Source: Fusobacterium sp. (GTDB lineage Bacteria > Fusobacteriota > Fusobacteriia > Fusobacteriales > Fusobacteriaceae). Taken from it: DNA of 64,000 bases. Below the pieces are notes generated by a model. That model saw nothing but the letters and a program-made list of their open reading frames with translations. It had not been told where the DNA came from and searched no databases. The first letter of the stretch is position 1, and each line of letters begins with the position of its first letter. Location of the stretch: NCBI RefSeq assembly GCF_030528405.1, contig NZ_JAUMYY010000003.1, forward strand, positions 1-64,000, in the 5' to 3' direction. The position numbers were made by a program, and so were the translations under genes. Below are positions 15,767-24,930 of the stretch, one piece after another.

Positions 15767-15787
15767 TTAAGGATAGGGGAATTAACT

Positions 15788-16477
15788 ATGAAAAAAATTT
15801 TTAGTTATAAATCTCCAAAAAGTAATTTTGGGAAAATAGGTGAGTTAGAGATATTTAATCCTGCATATGATAGATATTTAAATTTAGCTAAAAGTATTAG
15901 AAATTGGCAATTAGCTTTTCTTGTCATGTCATGTCTTGCTGGAATTTCTTTAATGTCATATATTTATTTAGCAAATAAGACTAAATTAGTCCCATACATT
16001 ATAGAGATTGACAAAGAAAATGGTTCAATTTACTTTAAAGGGAGAATGGATCAAGTTAAATATGATATTAATGACTCCATAATTTTTTCTATGTTAAATG
16101 ATCATGTTATGAATACTCGTTCAATATCACTTGATCAAGTATTTACTTATAAAAAATTTAAGCGTCAATATGCATTTTTAACAGCTGAAATGAAAAATAA
16201 AATGAGTGAAGAAATACAAAATTATGATTTGGAGAAAAAGTATAAAAATAAAGAAGCTATAGATGTAACTATAACATCAATGCTTAAAGAGAATGATTCA
16301 TATAGAATAAATTGGACAGAAAGAAAATATATTTCTGGAAATAATGTTGAAACAAAAAAAATGACAGGAATCTTTTCTGTGGAGCAAGTAAATAATTTAT
16401 CTGAAGAAGATATAATAATTAACCCTTTGCAAATTTTAATTAAAGATTTCAGTATAACAGCTGATAAATCTTATTAG
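15788..16477 (+). CDS. trbF: TrbF (VirB8-like)
   Basis: 229 residues. A cytoplasmic N-terminus ending in FNPAYDRYLNLAKSIRNWQ precedes one membrane segment (about 38-58) and a periplasmic NTF2-like domain with KLVPYIIEID. This is the VirB8 layout, and the protein helps assemble the inner-membrane complex. It starts 21 nt after trbC and is followed by trbG 12 nt later. Confidence 0.85.
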   Translation: MKKIFSYKSPKSNFGKIGELEIFNPAYDRYLNLAKSIRNWQLAFLVMSCLAGISLMSYIYLANKTKLVPYIIEIDKENGSIYFKGRMDQVKYDINDSIIFSMLNDHVMNTRSISLDQVFTYKKFKRQYAFLTAEMKNKMSEEIQNYDLEKKYKNKEAIDVTITSMLKENDSYRINWTERKYISGNNVETKKMTGIFSVEQVNNLSEEDIIINPLQILIKDFSITADKSY

Positions 16478-16489
16478 GAGGACTTAAAA

Positions 16490-17320
16490 ATGAAAAAATA
16501 TATATTTTGTTTATGTTTACTACTCTCAAGTATTTCTTTTTCTGCTGTAGACAGGGCAAGTGAATTTGATGAATATTCAACACGTCAACCACAAATAGAA
16601 AAAGGTTATAAAAAAAGTAAAACTGATGTAGTGTCTACCTATTTTTATAATGAAAAAGATTCTTATAGAATAATTACAAGAGCAGGATACATTTCTACTG
16701 TTATTTTAAATAAAGATGAAGACATTATACATGCTGAAATAGGGGATGCTACAAGATGGAGTATACAAACATATTACACAGGAAGTGAGAAAGGAATGTC
16801 CCCAGCAATATCTATAAAACCTTTTATTCCAGAACTTCGTACAAACTTAATCATTTCAACAACAAAAAGAATATATAATTTGGTATTAGAAGCAAGCTTA
16901 AATAGCTATGCACCAATTACTACATTTGAATACCCTAAAGAGATAGAGTTACTTAATATACAAAAAAGAGAAAGAGAAAAGGATGAGATAAAAATAGACC
17001 TTTCTAATATGAATTTTAACTATGAATGGAAAAAAAATAAGTATTCTTGGTCGCCAGTTGCTGTATATGATGATGGAAAAAAGACTGTAATAACTATGCC
17101 AGAAAATATAGATACTCAACAATTACCAGCTTTATTTATAAAGGATGAGCAAACAGGAGATGATGCAATTGTAAGAAATAGATATAATCCACGACTTAAT
17201 GCTTATGTGATAGATCGATTAATAGAACAAGCTGTCCTTAAAATTGGAGATAGAGAAATTATAATAAAAAGAAAAGGAAGTTTTATTAAGAAAAAAGAAA
17301 ATTTCTCTGTTTCATTGTAG
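16490..17320 (+). CDS. trbG: TrbG (VirB9-like)
   Basis: 276 residues. Signal peptide about 1-19 (cleavage near FSA). The middle contains ITRAGYISTVILNKDEDI and GDATRW, typical of the VirB9 N-terminal domain. The C-terminal half (YEWKKNKYSWSPVAVYDDGK, TVITMP, LPALFI) is the VirB9 C-terminal beta domain, which joins VirB10 and the outer membrane in the core complex. AGGAGG precedes the ATG. Confidence 0.85.
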   Translation: MKKYIFCLCLLLSSISFSAVDRASEFDEYSTRQPQIEKGYKKSKTDVVSTYFYNEKDSYRIITRAGYISTVILNKDEDIIHAEIGDATRWSIQTYYTGSEKGMSPAISIKPFIPELRTNLIISTTKRIYNLVLEASLNSYAPITTFEYPKEIELLNIQKREREKDEIKIDLSNMNFNYEWKKNKYSWSPVAVYDDGKKTVITMPENIDTQQLPALFIKDEQTGDDAIVRNRYNPRLNAYVIDRLIEQAVLKIGDREIIIKRKGSFIKKKENFSVSL

Positions 17321-17329
17321 GAGGTGTCT

Positions 17330-18496
17330 ATGAATAATCAAGATCCTCACATTTATGAGAATGCAAATACAGAGCAAAAAAACACAGTATCAGGGGAGCA
17401 TATAAGAGGAATATTTTTAAATAGAAAATTCTTTAAAATAATATTTATTATAATAATTTTTATATTGGTTGTAATTATCTTTAGAAAAGACTTATTTGGA
17501 GATAGAGAAGTAGAGCAAGAGCAAGTAAAAAAATCAGAAACATTAAGTAATAAAAAAACAGATAATGAGGTAAATTATGAAAATATTAAAGACTTAGAGA
17601 ATATTAAATATGGAGATGAAAATATTGCAGATGAAGATTACGATAATCCTGATTATAATGTTCCAGCACAAGAAGAATTGAGCCAAGAAGAACAAGATAG
17701 GCTGAACAGAATAAAGCAATTAGAAGACGAGGTAGTTACAGCTTTAAGAAGCCCTACAACAATTACAATTGCTTCTCGTCCTAAAGTAGAAGAATCATCA
17801 ACTGGAAGCTTTTTAATGCAGCAAAATAAACCTGTAACTGATTATGATGGGAATAGGCAAGAGAGTAAGAAGAATTTTTTAATGAATGAACCTGCTCAAA
17901 GATTCTACCAAGAAAATTTTCTGGTGGCACAATTATCAGAGTTTGAGTTAAAAGCTGGAGATTTTATACCAGCCACTATGATAACAGGAATAAATTCTGA
18001 TTTACCTTCAAAAGCTGTAGTAGCACAAGTTTCAGAAAATGTATTCGATAGTATTTCTGGTCGAAATTTACTCATACCACAGGGTACAAAAATAATAGGA
18101 ACTTATGATTCAAGTATCACTTTTGGGCAAGAAAGATTAATAATTATATGGCAACGATTAATTTTCCCTAATGGAAAAACAATAGGTTTGGATAATATGC
18201 AGGGAGTAGACTTATCAGGACAAGCTGGAATAGATGGATTAGTTGATAATCATTTCTCTACATTATTAAAAGGGGTATTACTTTCATCTTTGCTAGGAAG
18301 TGCAGCATCTATTACAGTTGACAAAAGGGATTGGCGAGGAGCTGCTGCAGATGGGGCAGGACAACAAATAGTAGCAATAGGAGAAACTTTTGCAGAGAAA
18401 GCATTATCAAGGCAGCCTACAATTATAATAGAGAAAGGAACTAGATTTAATATAACAGTTCATTCTGATTTAATACTAGAGCCATACAATAACTAG
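17330..18496 (+). CDS. trbI: TrbI (VirB10-like)
   Basis: 388 residues from ATG 17330, five bases after AGGAGG; the in-frame GTG at 17324 overlaps that site and is unlikely. One membrane segment (about 31-50) is followed by an acidic linker and the VirB10/TrbI beta-barrel domain: LKAGDFIPATMITGINSDLP, NLLIPQGTKIIGTYDSS, RGAAADGAG and RFNITVHSDL. It spans both membranes and links energy use inside to the outer-membrane pore. Palindrome copy 5 overlaps its end. Confidence 0.88.
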   Translation: MNNQDPHIYENANTEQKNTVSGEHIRGIFLNRKFFKIIFIIIIFILVVIIFRKDLFGDREVEQEQVKKSETLSNKKTDNEVNYENIKDLENIKYGDENIADEDYDNPDYNVPAQEELSQEEQDRLNRIKQLEDEVVTALRSPTTITIASRPKVEESSTGSFLMQQNKPVTDYDGNRQESKKNFLMNEPAQRFYQENFLVAQLSEFELKAGDFIPATMITGINSDLPSKAVVAQVSENVFDSISGRNLLIPQGTKIIGTYDSSITFGQERLIIIWQRLIFPNGKTIGLDNMQGVDLSGQAGIDGLVDNHFSTLLKGVLLSSLLGSAASITVDKRDWRGAAADGAGQQIVAIGETFAEKALSRQPTIIIEKGTRFNITVHSDLILEPYNN

Positions 18497-18518
18497 GGGA
18501 CACATGTGTCTCTTAGTT
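18491..18518. repeat. intercistronic palindrome, copy 5
   Basis: 28-bp inverted repeat in which the two non-Watson-Crick positions are G-T, so as RNA it would be fully paired. It overlaps the trbI stop; its centre is 30 nt before the traG start. Confidence 0.85.
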
Positions 18519-18533
18519 ATGAGGAGACTAAGC

Positions 18534-20546
18534 ATGAAGAAAGATTCTATAAAAAAGAAAATATCAAAAATACTATTTTTCATCATAGTTCCAGTCGTAT
18601 TATCCGTTGGAACACAGAGTTTTGCGAAAAGGGTAGCTTATCATAAAGCATTAGGGAAGCCAATGTTTCACTTAAATAATATTCCTATATATTCTCCTAT
18701 AAGAATATTAGAGTGGAATAAGATAAAAAGAGCTCCAAAAGCCATTGATTATGCACATAGAAATATGGGTGGGGCTTTGATTTTAGGAATTTTTATTTTA
18801 GCCTTGTTGAATTATAAAAAAAAGAAAATTACGGTTCATGGAAGTGCTGAATGGGCAACGAAAGAAGATATAGACAAAATGGATTTTTTCCCATATAAAA
18901 CTGGAAGTTATAAAAAAGAATATAAATACTCAGGCATTGCTAAAATGTTAAGGGATAAAATATATGATGTTAAGCCATATATAAAAATAGAATTTCCTGA
19001 AAATAAGTTAGAAATGTCTAAAATGGTAATAAAATTATCAATATTAGAAAAAGAATATAAAAATAATGAGTATAAAAAACATGGAGTTTATTTAGGAAGA
19101 GATAAATGGGGTAGAGATTTGATAGATTCAAGCCCAGGTCATGTAATGATGATAGCAAGGACTGGAGGAGGAAAAGGAGTTTCGGTAGTTATCCCAACCC
19201 TACTTACTTGGAAAGGCTCAACATTAGTAAATGATATTAAAGGTGACAACTGGTTATATACAGCGGCATATAGAAGGAGCTTAGGACATAAAGTATTTAG
19301 ATTTCATGCAACAGCAGATGGACAAATTGATAAAAAAGGAAACATTATAAAAACTGGAGAAAATCTATCTTGTCATTACAATCCTATGGTTGAAATAAGA
19401 AAAGGAACAGTTTATGAATATCAAGAAGCTTACATGATAGCAGAAACTATAGTTTCTCCTGATAAATTAAAAGACAAATTTTTCGGACCAAATGGGGTTA
19501 ATTTTTTAGCAGCTGTAATTTTACATGTCTTGTATATGGTAAAAAATAGAACTGCAAATATCACTGATGTTTATAACTTTTTCACAAGCCCACAGTTTTC
19601 TGAAGAAGAAAAATTAAAGAAAATGATTTCAGAAGAACATAATTCAGAAGAAAGAGAAAGTCTTTTTTATGAAATATATAATGATGTTATTGTCTTAAAA
19701 AATGGGATGGAAAGTCCTAGAACACATCCTAAGGTATCAAGAGTAGCAGCAGACATGTTAGGAAAAGCAGAAAAAGAAAGGTCTGGAATAATGTCAACGG
19801 CTAAAACAGAATTATTTCCATTTTCTGTGCCTACAATAGCAAGAAATACAGCTTATTCAGATTTCAGAATAAAAGATTTAATGAATTATGAAACTCCTGT
19901 AGATTTATATTTTGTAACACCTCCTAATTCAGTTGATATAACCTCTGTTTTATTAAAGTTATTTTTAAATCAAATAATTTTTATTCTTACTGAAGAAATA
20001 AAACTGAACAAAAAAGGAGAGAATGTAGCTTATTTACATAGACTACTAATACTGATGGATGAATTAACTGCAATAGGGAGAGTAGATTTATTTCATAAAG
20101 CAATATCATATATAAGAGGTTATGGAATGAAAGCACTTCTAATTATTCAAGATATGAAGCAATTAAAAGAAGTTTATGGAGAAAATAATAGTTTCCTAGG
20201 TAACATGTCTACTACTATTTACTATACTACAAATGATGTAGATACAGCTCAATATATAGAAACAAGATTAGGAAATAAAACTGAAAAAATAATTACAAAA
20301 TCATATGGGGCTGGATTATTTAAAAAAGTAAATTATTCTGAAAGTTATGTAAAAAGACCTCTTATGACTAAAGAAGAAATACATAACATGGGGGAAGATG
20401 ATTCAGTGATTTTATCAGCAGGCAAACCTCCAATTAATGGAATATTAAATAGATGGTATAACGATGATGAGTTTAAAAATAGAATTGCAAGAGTTCCAGC
20501 ACTCGAAAAAAATTCACAGTCAGACATAATAAAAGAATACAGATAA
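18534..20546 (+). CDS. traG: TraG/VirD4 coupling protein
   Basis: 670 residues from ATG 18534, preceded by GAGGAG; the 18504 ATG lies in the palindrome. Two N-terminal membrane segments (about 14-32 and 80-98) precede the ATPase domain with Walker A ARTGGGKG (208-215), TLVNDIKGDNW, and Walker B LILMDELTAIG (Asp about 509). This hexameric ATPase hands the relaxase-DNA complex to the secretion channel. It is followed by palindrome copy 6. Confidence 0.92.
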   Translation: MKKDSIKKKISKILFFIIVPVVLSVGTQSFAKRVAYHKALGKPMFHLNNIPIYSPIRILEWNKIKRAPKAIDYAHRNMGGALILGIFILALLNYKKKKITVHGSAEWATKEDIDKMDFFPYKTGSYKKEYKYSGIAKMLRDKIYDVKPYIKIEFPENKLEMSKMVIKLSILEKEYKNNEYKKHGVYLGRDKWGRDLIDSSPGHVMMIARTGGGKGVSVVIPTLLTWKGSTLVNDIKGDNWLYTAAYRRSLGHKVFRFHATADGQIDKKGNIIKTGENLSCHYNPMVEIRKGTVYEYQEAYMIAETIVSPDKLKDKFFGPNGVNFLAAVILHVLYMVKNRTANITDVYNFFTSPQFSEEEKLKKMISEEHNSEERESLFYEIYNDVIVLKNGMESPRTHPKVSRVAADMLGKAEKERSGIMSTAKTELFPFSVPTIARNTAYSDFRIKDLMNYETPVDLYFVTPPNSVDITSVLLKLFLNQIIFILTEEIKLNKKGENVAYLHRLLILMDELTAIGRVDLFHKAISYIRGYGMKALLIIQDMKQLKEVYGENNSFLGNMSTTIYYTTNDVDTAQYIETRLGNKTEKIITKSYGAGLFKKVNYSESYVKRPLMTKEEIHNMGEDDSVILSAGKPPINGILNRWYNDDEFKNRIARVPALEKNSQSDIIKEYR

Positions 20547-20547
20547 A

Positions 20548-20575
20548 AACTAAGAGACACATGTGTCCCATAGTT
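20548..20575. repeat. intercistronic palindrome, copy 6
   Basis: Arms AACTAAGAGACACA and TGTGTCCCATAGTT, 12 of 14 paired; centre 31 nt before ATG 20592 and just upstream of its AAGGAGG. Confidence 0.85.
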
Positions 20576-20591
20576 GATAAAGGAGGCAAAG

Positions 20592-20909
20592 ATGATAGAA
20601 GAAAAAAATGAAGGAGTAACTGTTGAAGATAATTTAGAAACTCCTAAAAATAAAAAGAAAACAATAGATGAAAAAATTGAAGAATTAAAAGAAAAATTAA
20701 AATTAGCAGAATTAGAAAAAAAGAAATCGATAGAAAAAAAAGGAAAGAATTTATGGTTAAAAATAAAGTCTTTGTTTTTGACAGATGAAAATATAATAGA
20801 TGAAATTCTTAATGATCCTGAAAAAATAGAGAATTTAAAACAGGCAATACTTAATTTTTTAGAAGAAGAGGAAAAGAAAAAAACAAGGGAGAAGTCAAAT
20901 GAAAAGTAA
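20592..20909 (+). CDS. coiled-coil protein between traG and trbB, unknown function
   Basis: 105 residues from ATG 20592, which follows AAGGAGG. It is highly charged, with a predicted coiled coil (about 22-55, heptad-like KIEELKEKLKLAELEKKK) and an acidic C-terminus. No signal or membrane segment. It overlaps trbB by 11 nt, so the two are probably translated together. No counterpart at this position in the IncP trb operon comes to mind; a link to the TrbB ATPase is only positional inference. Confidence 0.55.
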   Translation: MIEEKNEGVTVEDNLETPKNKKKTIDEKIEELKEKLKLAELEKKKSIEKKGKNLWLKIKSLFLTDENIIDEILNDPEKIENLKQAILNFLEEEEKKKTREKSNEK

Positions 20910-21828
20910 TTTATTAGATCTTCTTGAAATAAGCTTTGGTCCACAAATAATGGAATATATGAATGATGAAGATGTAGTTGAAATTATGAAGAATGATGAT
21001 GGTAAAGTCTTTATAGACACATTATCACAAGGGATGATATTTAAAGGGTATATGGAAGCAGATAAGGCTTTAAATATAATTTATTTAGTTGCTAACCATT
21101 CTGGGCAAGAGGCTACAGTAGAAAATCCTATTATAAGTGCAGAATTGCCAGGAAGTGGATTTAGATTTGAAGGAAATATTCCTCCGCTCACAACAACAGC
21201 GGCATTCAATATAAGAAAATATTCTATTTTAGAATTAACATTAGATGATTATGTTAGGGACAAGATTATGTCAGAAACACAAGCCAAATGTATAAAAGAA
21301 GCTGTAAAGGAAAGGAAAAATATTCTTGTAGTTGGAGGAACGGGAAGTGGAAAGACAACATTATGTAATGCAATATTAAGTGAAATGTCTCAATATAACC
21401 AAAGAATTATAATTATTCAAGATACAAATGAGCTTAAATGTAGTTGTGAAAATAGATTATTTATGAAAACAAGTGAATATGTATCTATGAGAAAGTCATT
21501 AGTATCTACTCTTAGAAGAACGCCAACAAGAATAGTTATAGGAGAAGTTAGAGATGGAGCAGCACTAAATGTATTAATAGCCTGGAATACAGGACATCCT
21601 GGAGGTTTATGTACTTTACATGCAGATAATGCTATAAAGGGAATAAGGCAATTTGAAAGTTATATAATGGAAGTCTCAACATCACCACAAAGAGAAAAAA
21701 TAGGAGATACGATAAATTTAATAATTGATTTACAAAGAGAGGGCTTAAGAAGAAAAGTAAAAGGAATAATAGAACTTAAAGGCTACGATACTAAAAAAGA
21801 AGAATATATATTAAAATATTTAACTTAA
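20899..21828 (+). CDS. trbB: TrbB (VirB11-like) secretion ATPase
   Basis: 309 residues. Walker A GGTGSGKTT begins at about 146. The Asp box (IIIQDTNELK), Walker B-like RIVIGEVRDG and the His box (GHPGGLCTLHADNA) follow in the usual order. VirB11 proteins form hexamers at the inner face of the channel. GGGAGAAG precedes the ATG inside the upstream gene. Followed by trbD 13 nt downstream. Confidence 0.9.
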   Translation: MKSNLLDLLEISFGPQIMEYMNDEDVVEIMKNDDGKVFIDTLSQGMIFKGYMEADKALNIIYLVANHSGQEATVENPIISAELPGSGFRFEGNIPPLTTTAAFNIRKYSILELTLDDYVRDKIMSETQAKCIKEAVKERKNILVVGGTGSGKTTLCNAILSEMSQYNQRIIIIQDTNELKCSCENRLFMKTSEYVSMRKSLVSTLRRTPTRIVIGEVRDGAALNVLIAWNTGHPGGLCTLHADNAIKGIRQFESYIMEVSTSPQREKIGDTINLIIDLQREGLRRKVKGIIELKGYDTKKEEYILKYLT

Positions 21829-21841
21829 AGGAGTGGTATAA

Positions 21842-22099
21842 ATGAAATATGAGGATTTAAGATTTCCTATTTGTAAAGGATTTATAAGCCTTCCAACAAC
21901 TGCAGGAGGAGAGAGAACAGCGGTTCTTCTTAATATGTTGGTAGGATTAATTTCATTTTTTGCAACGGAAACATTATATTTTATAATTTTTGTAACAATT
22001 CCTCTTCATTATATAATAGTTAAATTAACAAAAAAAGATTATTTATTCTTTACTGTATTTAGAAATCATTTAAGGTATAAAGACTATTATCATTCATAA
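21842..22099 (+). CDS. trbD: TrbD (VirB3-like) membrane protein
   Basis: 85 residues with a hydrophobic hairpin (about 29-60), flanked by a short N-terminus containing FPICKGFISLPTTAGGERT and a charged C-terminal tail. Size, topology and place directly before trbE match TrbD/VirB3, which docks on the VirB4 ATPase. AAAGGAG precedes the ATG. Confidence 0.8.
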   Translation: MKYEDLRFPICKGFISLPTTAGGERTAVLLNMLVGLISFFATETLYFIIFVTIPLHYIIVKLTKKDYLFFTVFRNHLRYKDYYHS

Positions 22100-22103
22100 A
22101 TTA

Positions 22104-22125
22104 TAAGAGATAAGTATGTCTCTTA
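22104..22125. repeat. intercistronic palindrome, copy 8 (degenerate)
   Basis: Perfect outer arms TAAGAGA (22104-22110) and TCTCTTA (22119-22125) around GATAAGTATGTC, a decayed form of the GACACATGTGTC core. It abuts the AGGAGG of trbE; its centre is 23 nt before the start. Confidence 0.6.
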
Positions 22126-22136
22126 GGAGGAATAAA

Positions 22137-24893
22137 ATGTTTAGAGAATTTAAAAAGAGAAATTTACCTAAAAAATTCAAAAATAATGATGATTCATTGA
22201 CAGATTTATTGCCATGGGCGTATATCTATGAAAACAATGAATCTAACTTATTTATTGGAGAAGGTGAAGATTTAAAAACAATAACTTTCCCTATAGTAAT
22301 GACAAAAGACGGAAGTTTTCAAACTACTTTTAAATTTAGGGGTAGAGATTTAGATAGCTGTACTCCAGATGAATTATATCTAGTAAATGAAAGATGTAAT
22401 AATGTACTAAGACAATTAGATGCAACATGGACATTGCACTTGAATGCTATTAGAAGAAAAAGTCATAGCTATATTCAAAAAGAGAATATAAAAGCAATTC
22501 CTTTAAAGATAATTGAATTAGAAAGAAATGATTTTTTCACTTCTGGAAGCCACTACGAAAGTGATTATTACTTAACATTTACATACAATACTCCTGAAGA
22601 TAAATTAAAAAAGGCTAGAAATATATTTTTTAAGAATACAGATGTGACAATAATCGAAAATCATTTTAAAGATAATCTTAAATATTATAATGATGAAATA
22701 TACAGGTTATTTTTCTTATTAAGTGAAGTATTATCAGAGTGCAAGGTACTAAATATAGATGAAACTTTAACATATTACCATAATTTAATTTCAGATATAA
22801 AAATAGAGTTTTTAAAAGTACCAAAAGCATTTATAAAAGAAAGGTCTATTGTAAATGATGGAAAGTTGGTGAAAGAAAGTAAAATTATAGCAGTAGGAAC
22901 AGAATTACCAGAAATGTATAAAAAAGATAAAGATAATATAAGGGAAGAAATACTCCCAATTTTAATAGATAATTACATTTCTGATACTCCATTAATTGGA
23001 GGTTTAACTCCACAACTAGGGAAGGAGTATATAAAGGCTGTTTCATTATTATCTTTTCCAGGAAATTCAATACCAGGAATCTTAGATCAATTAAATAGAT
23101 TGAATTTTGAATATACTTGGAGTACAAGATATATGATGTTAGATAAATTAAATGCTCTAAAAACTATAAAATTTTATACAAAAAGATGGGGAAATGCGAG
23201 GACATCATTTACAAATTTAATTAAAGAAGGTTTACTTAGAAAGAAAACAGAGGAGAATGAAAGTGCAGGATATAAAGAGGAACAAGTAAAGCAAGAAGGA
23301 ACATTAATAGAGCAAGAAGAGACAGCTTTAGGTTATTATACGATTACAATTATCTTGAAAGATCAAGATAAAAGTATTGTTGAAAAGAATGCTTTAACTA
23401 TAAGAGCAAAGTTAAATTCTTTAGGATTTACAGCTCAAATAGAAGATTTCAATATTTTAGATTGTTTTTTCGGTTCGTTACCAGGAAATATAGTTATGAA
23501 TGAACGAAAACCACCACAAAATTCAAGAGTTTATAGTCATCTAATTCCACTAAATGCGGTATGGGCTGGAGATGAGAAGAATGAATTTTTGAAAAAACCA
23601 CCACTATTATACTGTCAAACAATAGGACATACGCCATTTAGACTAAATTTACATTATAAAGATGTGGCACACACTCTAATAATAGGTCCTACTGGATCTG
23701 GAAAATCTGTATTACTTGGAATGCTTCAAGCGGAATACTTGGCTTATGGAAATACAAAAGTTATAGCATTTGATAAAGGAGCTTCTACAAAAGTTTTAAA
23801 TAAGGCTTGTGATGGAGTTTTCTATGATTTAGGAGAAGATAATATAAGATTTCAACCACTAAGAAGTATTGGAGATAATTCAAAATTTCTTATTGAAAAA
23901 TTTAAAAAAGAAATAGAGATTGAAGGAAAAATAATAACAAAAATTGAAGAAGAAAAGATTTCAGAAATTGAAAGAAATGAAAAAAGTAGAGCAAATAAAG
24001 AAAAAGAGTGGTGTCAGGAGTGGATAGAAGACATATTAGAAAGTAATTCAGTTCAATTAACACCAGAAATAAAAAATTATGTATGGAATGCTTTAACACA
24101 ATTAACTACTTTACCAGAACATAAGAGAACTATTTCATCGTTTGTAGATTTGGTTGGTGGACAATCAAAAGTTATAAAAGAGGCTTTGACAGCATATTAT
24201 GGGAATGGAGCTTATGCAAAATATTTTGATGGGAATAGTGACTTTTTGAAAGAGTCAAATTACATAGTGTTTGAAATGGAAAAAATATTAGAGACGAAAA
24301 ATGCAGTAATGCCAACTTTAAATTATTTATTTCATGTAATAGAAACTAAAATGGTAGATAAAAAAACACCTACACTTTTAACATTAGATGAATGTTGGGT
24401 ATTTTTAGATAATCCTAAATTTGAAAACAAAATAAGAGAATGGTTAAAGGTAATGAGAAAAAATAATGTTGGAGTTGTATTTGCAACTCAGTCTCTATCT
24501 GATGTAGCAGAGAGCAAAATAAAAAGTGCAATCTTAGATGCATGCTATACAAGAATTTACTTACCAAATAGCAATGCAAAATCAGAAATTCAGCAATCGT
24601 ATTATAAGATGTTTGATCTTAATGATACAGAAATAGATATAATATATAATTCAGTGCCTAAAAGACAATATTATTTTAAAAATCCTAAAGGATCAAGATT
24701 ATTTGAATTGGCACTATCAAAGCTAGAACTTTCTTATGTTGCCACATCTGGAGGTAAGGATTTAGAAAAATGTAAAGAGTTAGGTCATCTAAGCCAAGAA
24801 GAATTTAATGTAAAGTGGTTAGAATATAAAGGATTTGAAGGAGAAATTGTTGTTGGGAAAATAAAAGAATTAATAGAAAAAAACAGTTTTTAA
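22137..24893 (+). CDS. trbE: TrbE (VirB4-like) secretion ATPase
   Basis: 918 residues from ATG 22137, preceded by AGGAGG; the frame's earlier ATG (22116) overlaps the degenerate palindrome. The N-terminal half is the VirB4 family domain. The ATPase domain has Walker A GPTGSGKS at about 517, VIAFDKGAS, and Walker B LLTLDECWVFL, then VVFATQSLSD. An inserted Lys/Glu segment (about 600-640) lies between the Walker motifs. VirB4 powers pilus and channel assembly. Followed by palindrome copy 7 and the outer-membrane gene. Confidence 0.92.
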   Translation: MFREFKKRNLPKKFKNNDDSLTDLLPWAYIYENNESNLFIGEGEDLKTITFPIVMTKDGSFQTTFKFRGRDLDSCTPDELYLVNERCNNVLRQLDATWTLHLNAIRRKSHSYIQKENIKAIPLKIIELERNDFFTSGSHYESDYYLTFTYNTPEDKLKKARNIFFKNTDVTIIENHFKDNLKYYNDEIYRLFFLLSEVLSECKVLNIDETLTYYHNLISDIKIEFLKVPKAFIKERSIVNDGKLVKESKIIAVGTELPEMYKKDKDNIREEILPILIDNYISDTPLIGGLTPQLGKEYIKAVSLLSFPGNSIPGILDQLNRLNFEYTWSTRYMMLDKLNALKTIKFYTKRWGNARTSFTNLIKEGLLRKKTEENESAGYKEEQVKQEGTLIEQEETALGYYTITIILKDQDKSIVEKNALTIRAKLNSLGFTAQIEDFNILDCFFGSLPGNIVMNERKPPQNSRVYSHLIPLNAVWAGDEKNEFLKKPPLLYCQTIGHTPFRLNLHYKDVAHTLIIGPTGSGKSVLLGMLQAEYLAYGNTKVIAFDKGASTKVLNKACDGVFYDLGEDNIRFQPLRSIGDNSKFLIEKFKKEIEIEGKIITKIEEEKISEIERNEKSRANKEKEWCQEWIEDILESNSVQLTPEIKNYVWNALTQLTTLPEHKRTISSFVDLVGGQSKVIKEALTAYYGNGAYAKYFDGNSDFLKESNYIVFEMEKILETKNAVMPTLNYLFHVIETKMVDKKTPTLLTLDECWVFLDNPKFENKIREWLKVMRKNNVGVVFATQSLSDVAESKIKSAILDACYTRIYLPNSNAKSEIQQSYYKMFDLNDTEIDIIYNSVPKRQYYFKNPKGSRLFELALSKLELSYVATSGGKDLEKCKELGHLSQEEFNVKWLEYKGFEGEIVVGKIKELIEKNSF

Positions 24894-24897
24894 AAGT

Positions 24898-24918
24898 ATA
24901 GGACACATGTGTCTTACA
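24898..24918. repeat. intercistronic palindrome, copy 7
   Basis: Core GACACATGTGTC at 24902-24913 with poor outer pairing. The centre is 24 nt before ATG 24931 and just upstream of its TGGAGG. Confidence 0.7.
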
Positions 24919-24930
24919 GATGGAGGAATT

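Noticed and set aside
20345-20944. 199-residue minus-strand ORF opposite traG end and the 20592 gene
   Set aside because: Phe/Ser-rich composition is the shadow of Lys/Glu-rich coding on the plus strand, and it crosses a palindrome.
1378-24918. Palindromes as a CRISPR array or simple terminators
   Set aside because: Copies are kilobases apart with no spacers, and no T-run follows; they precede start codons.
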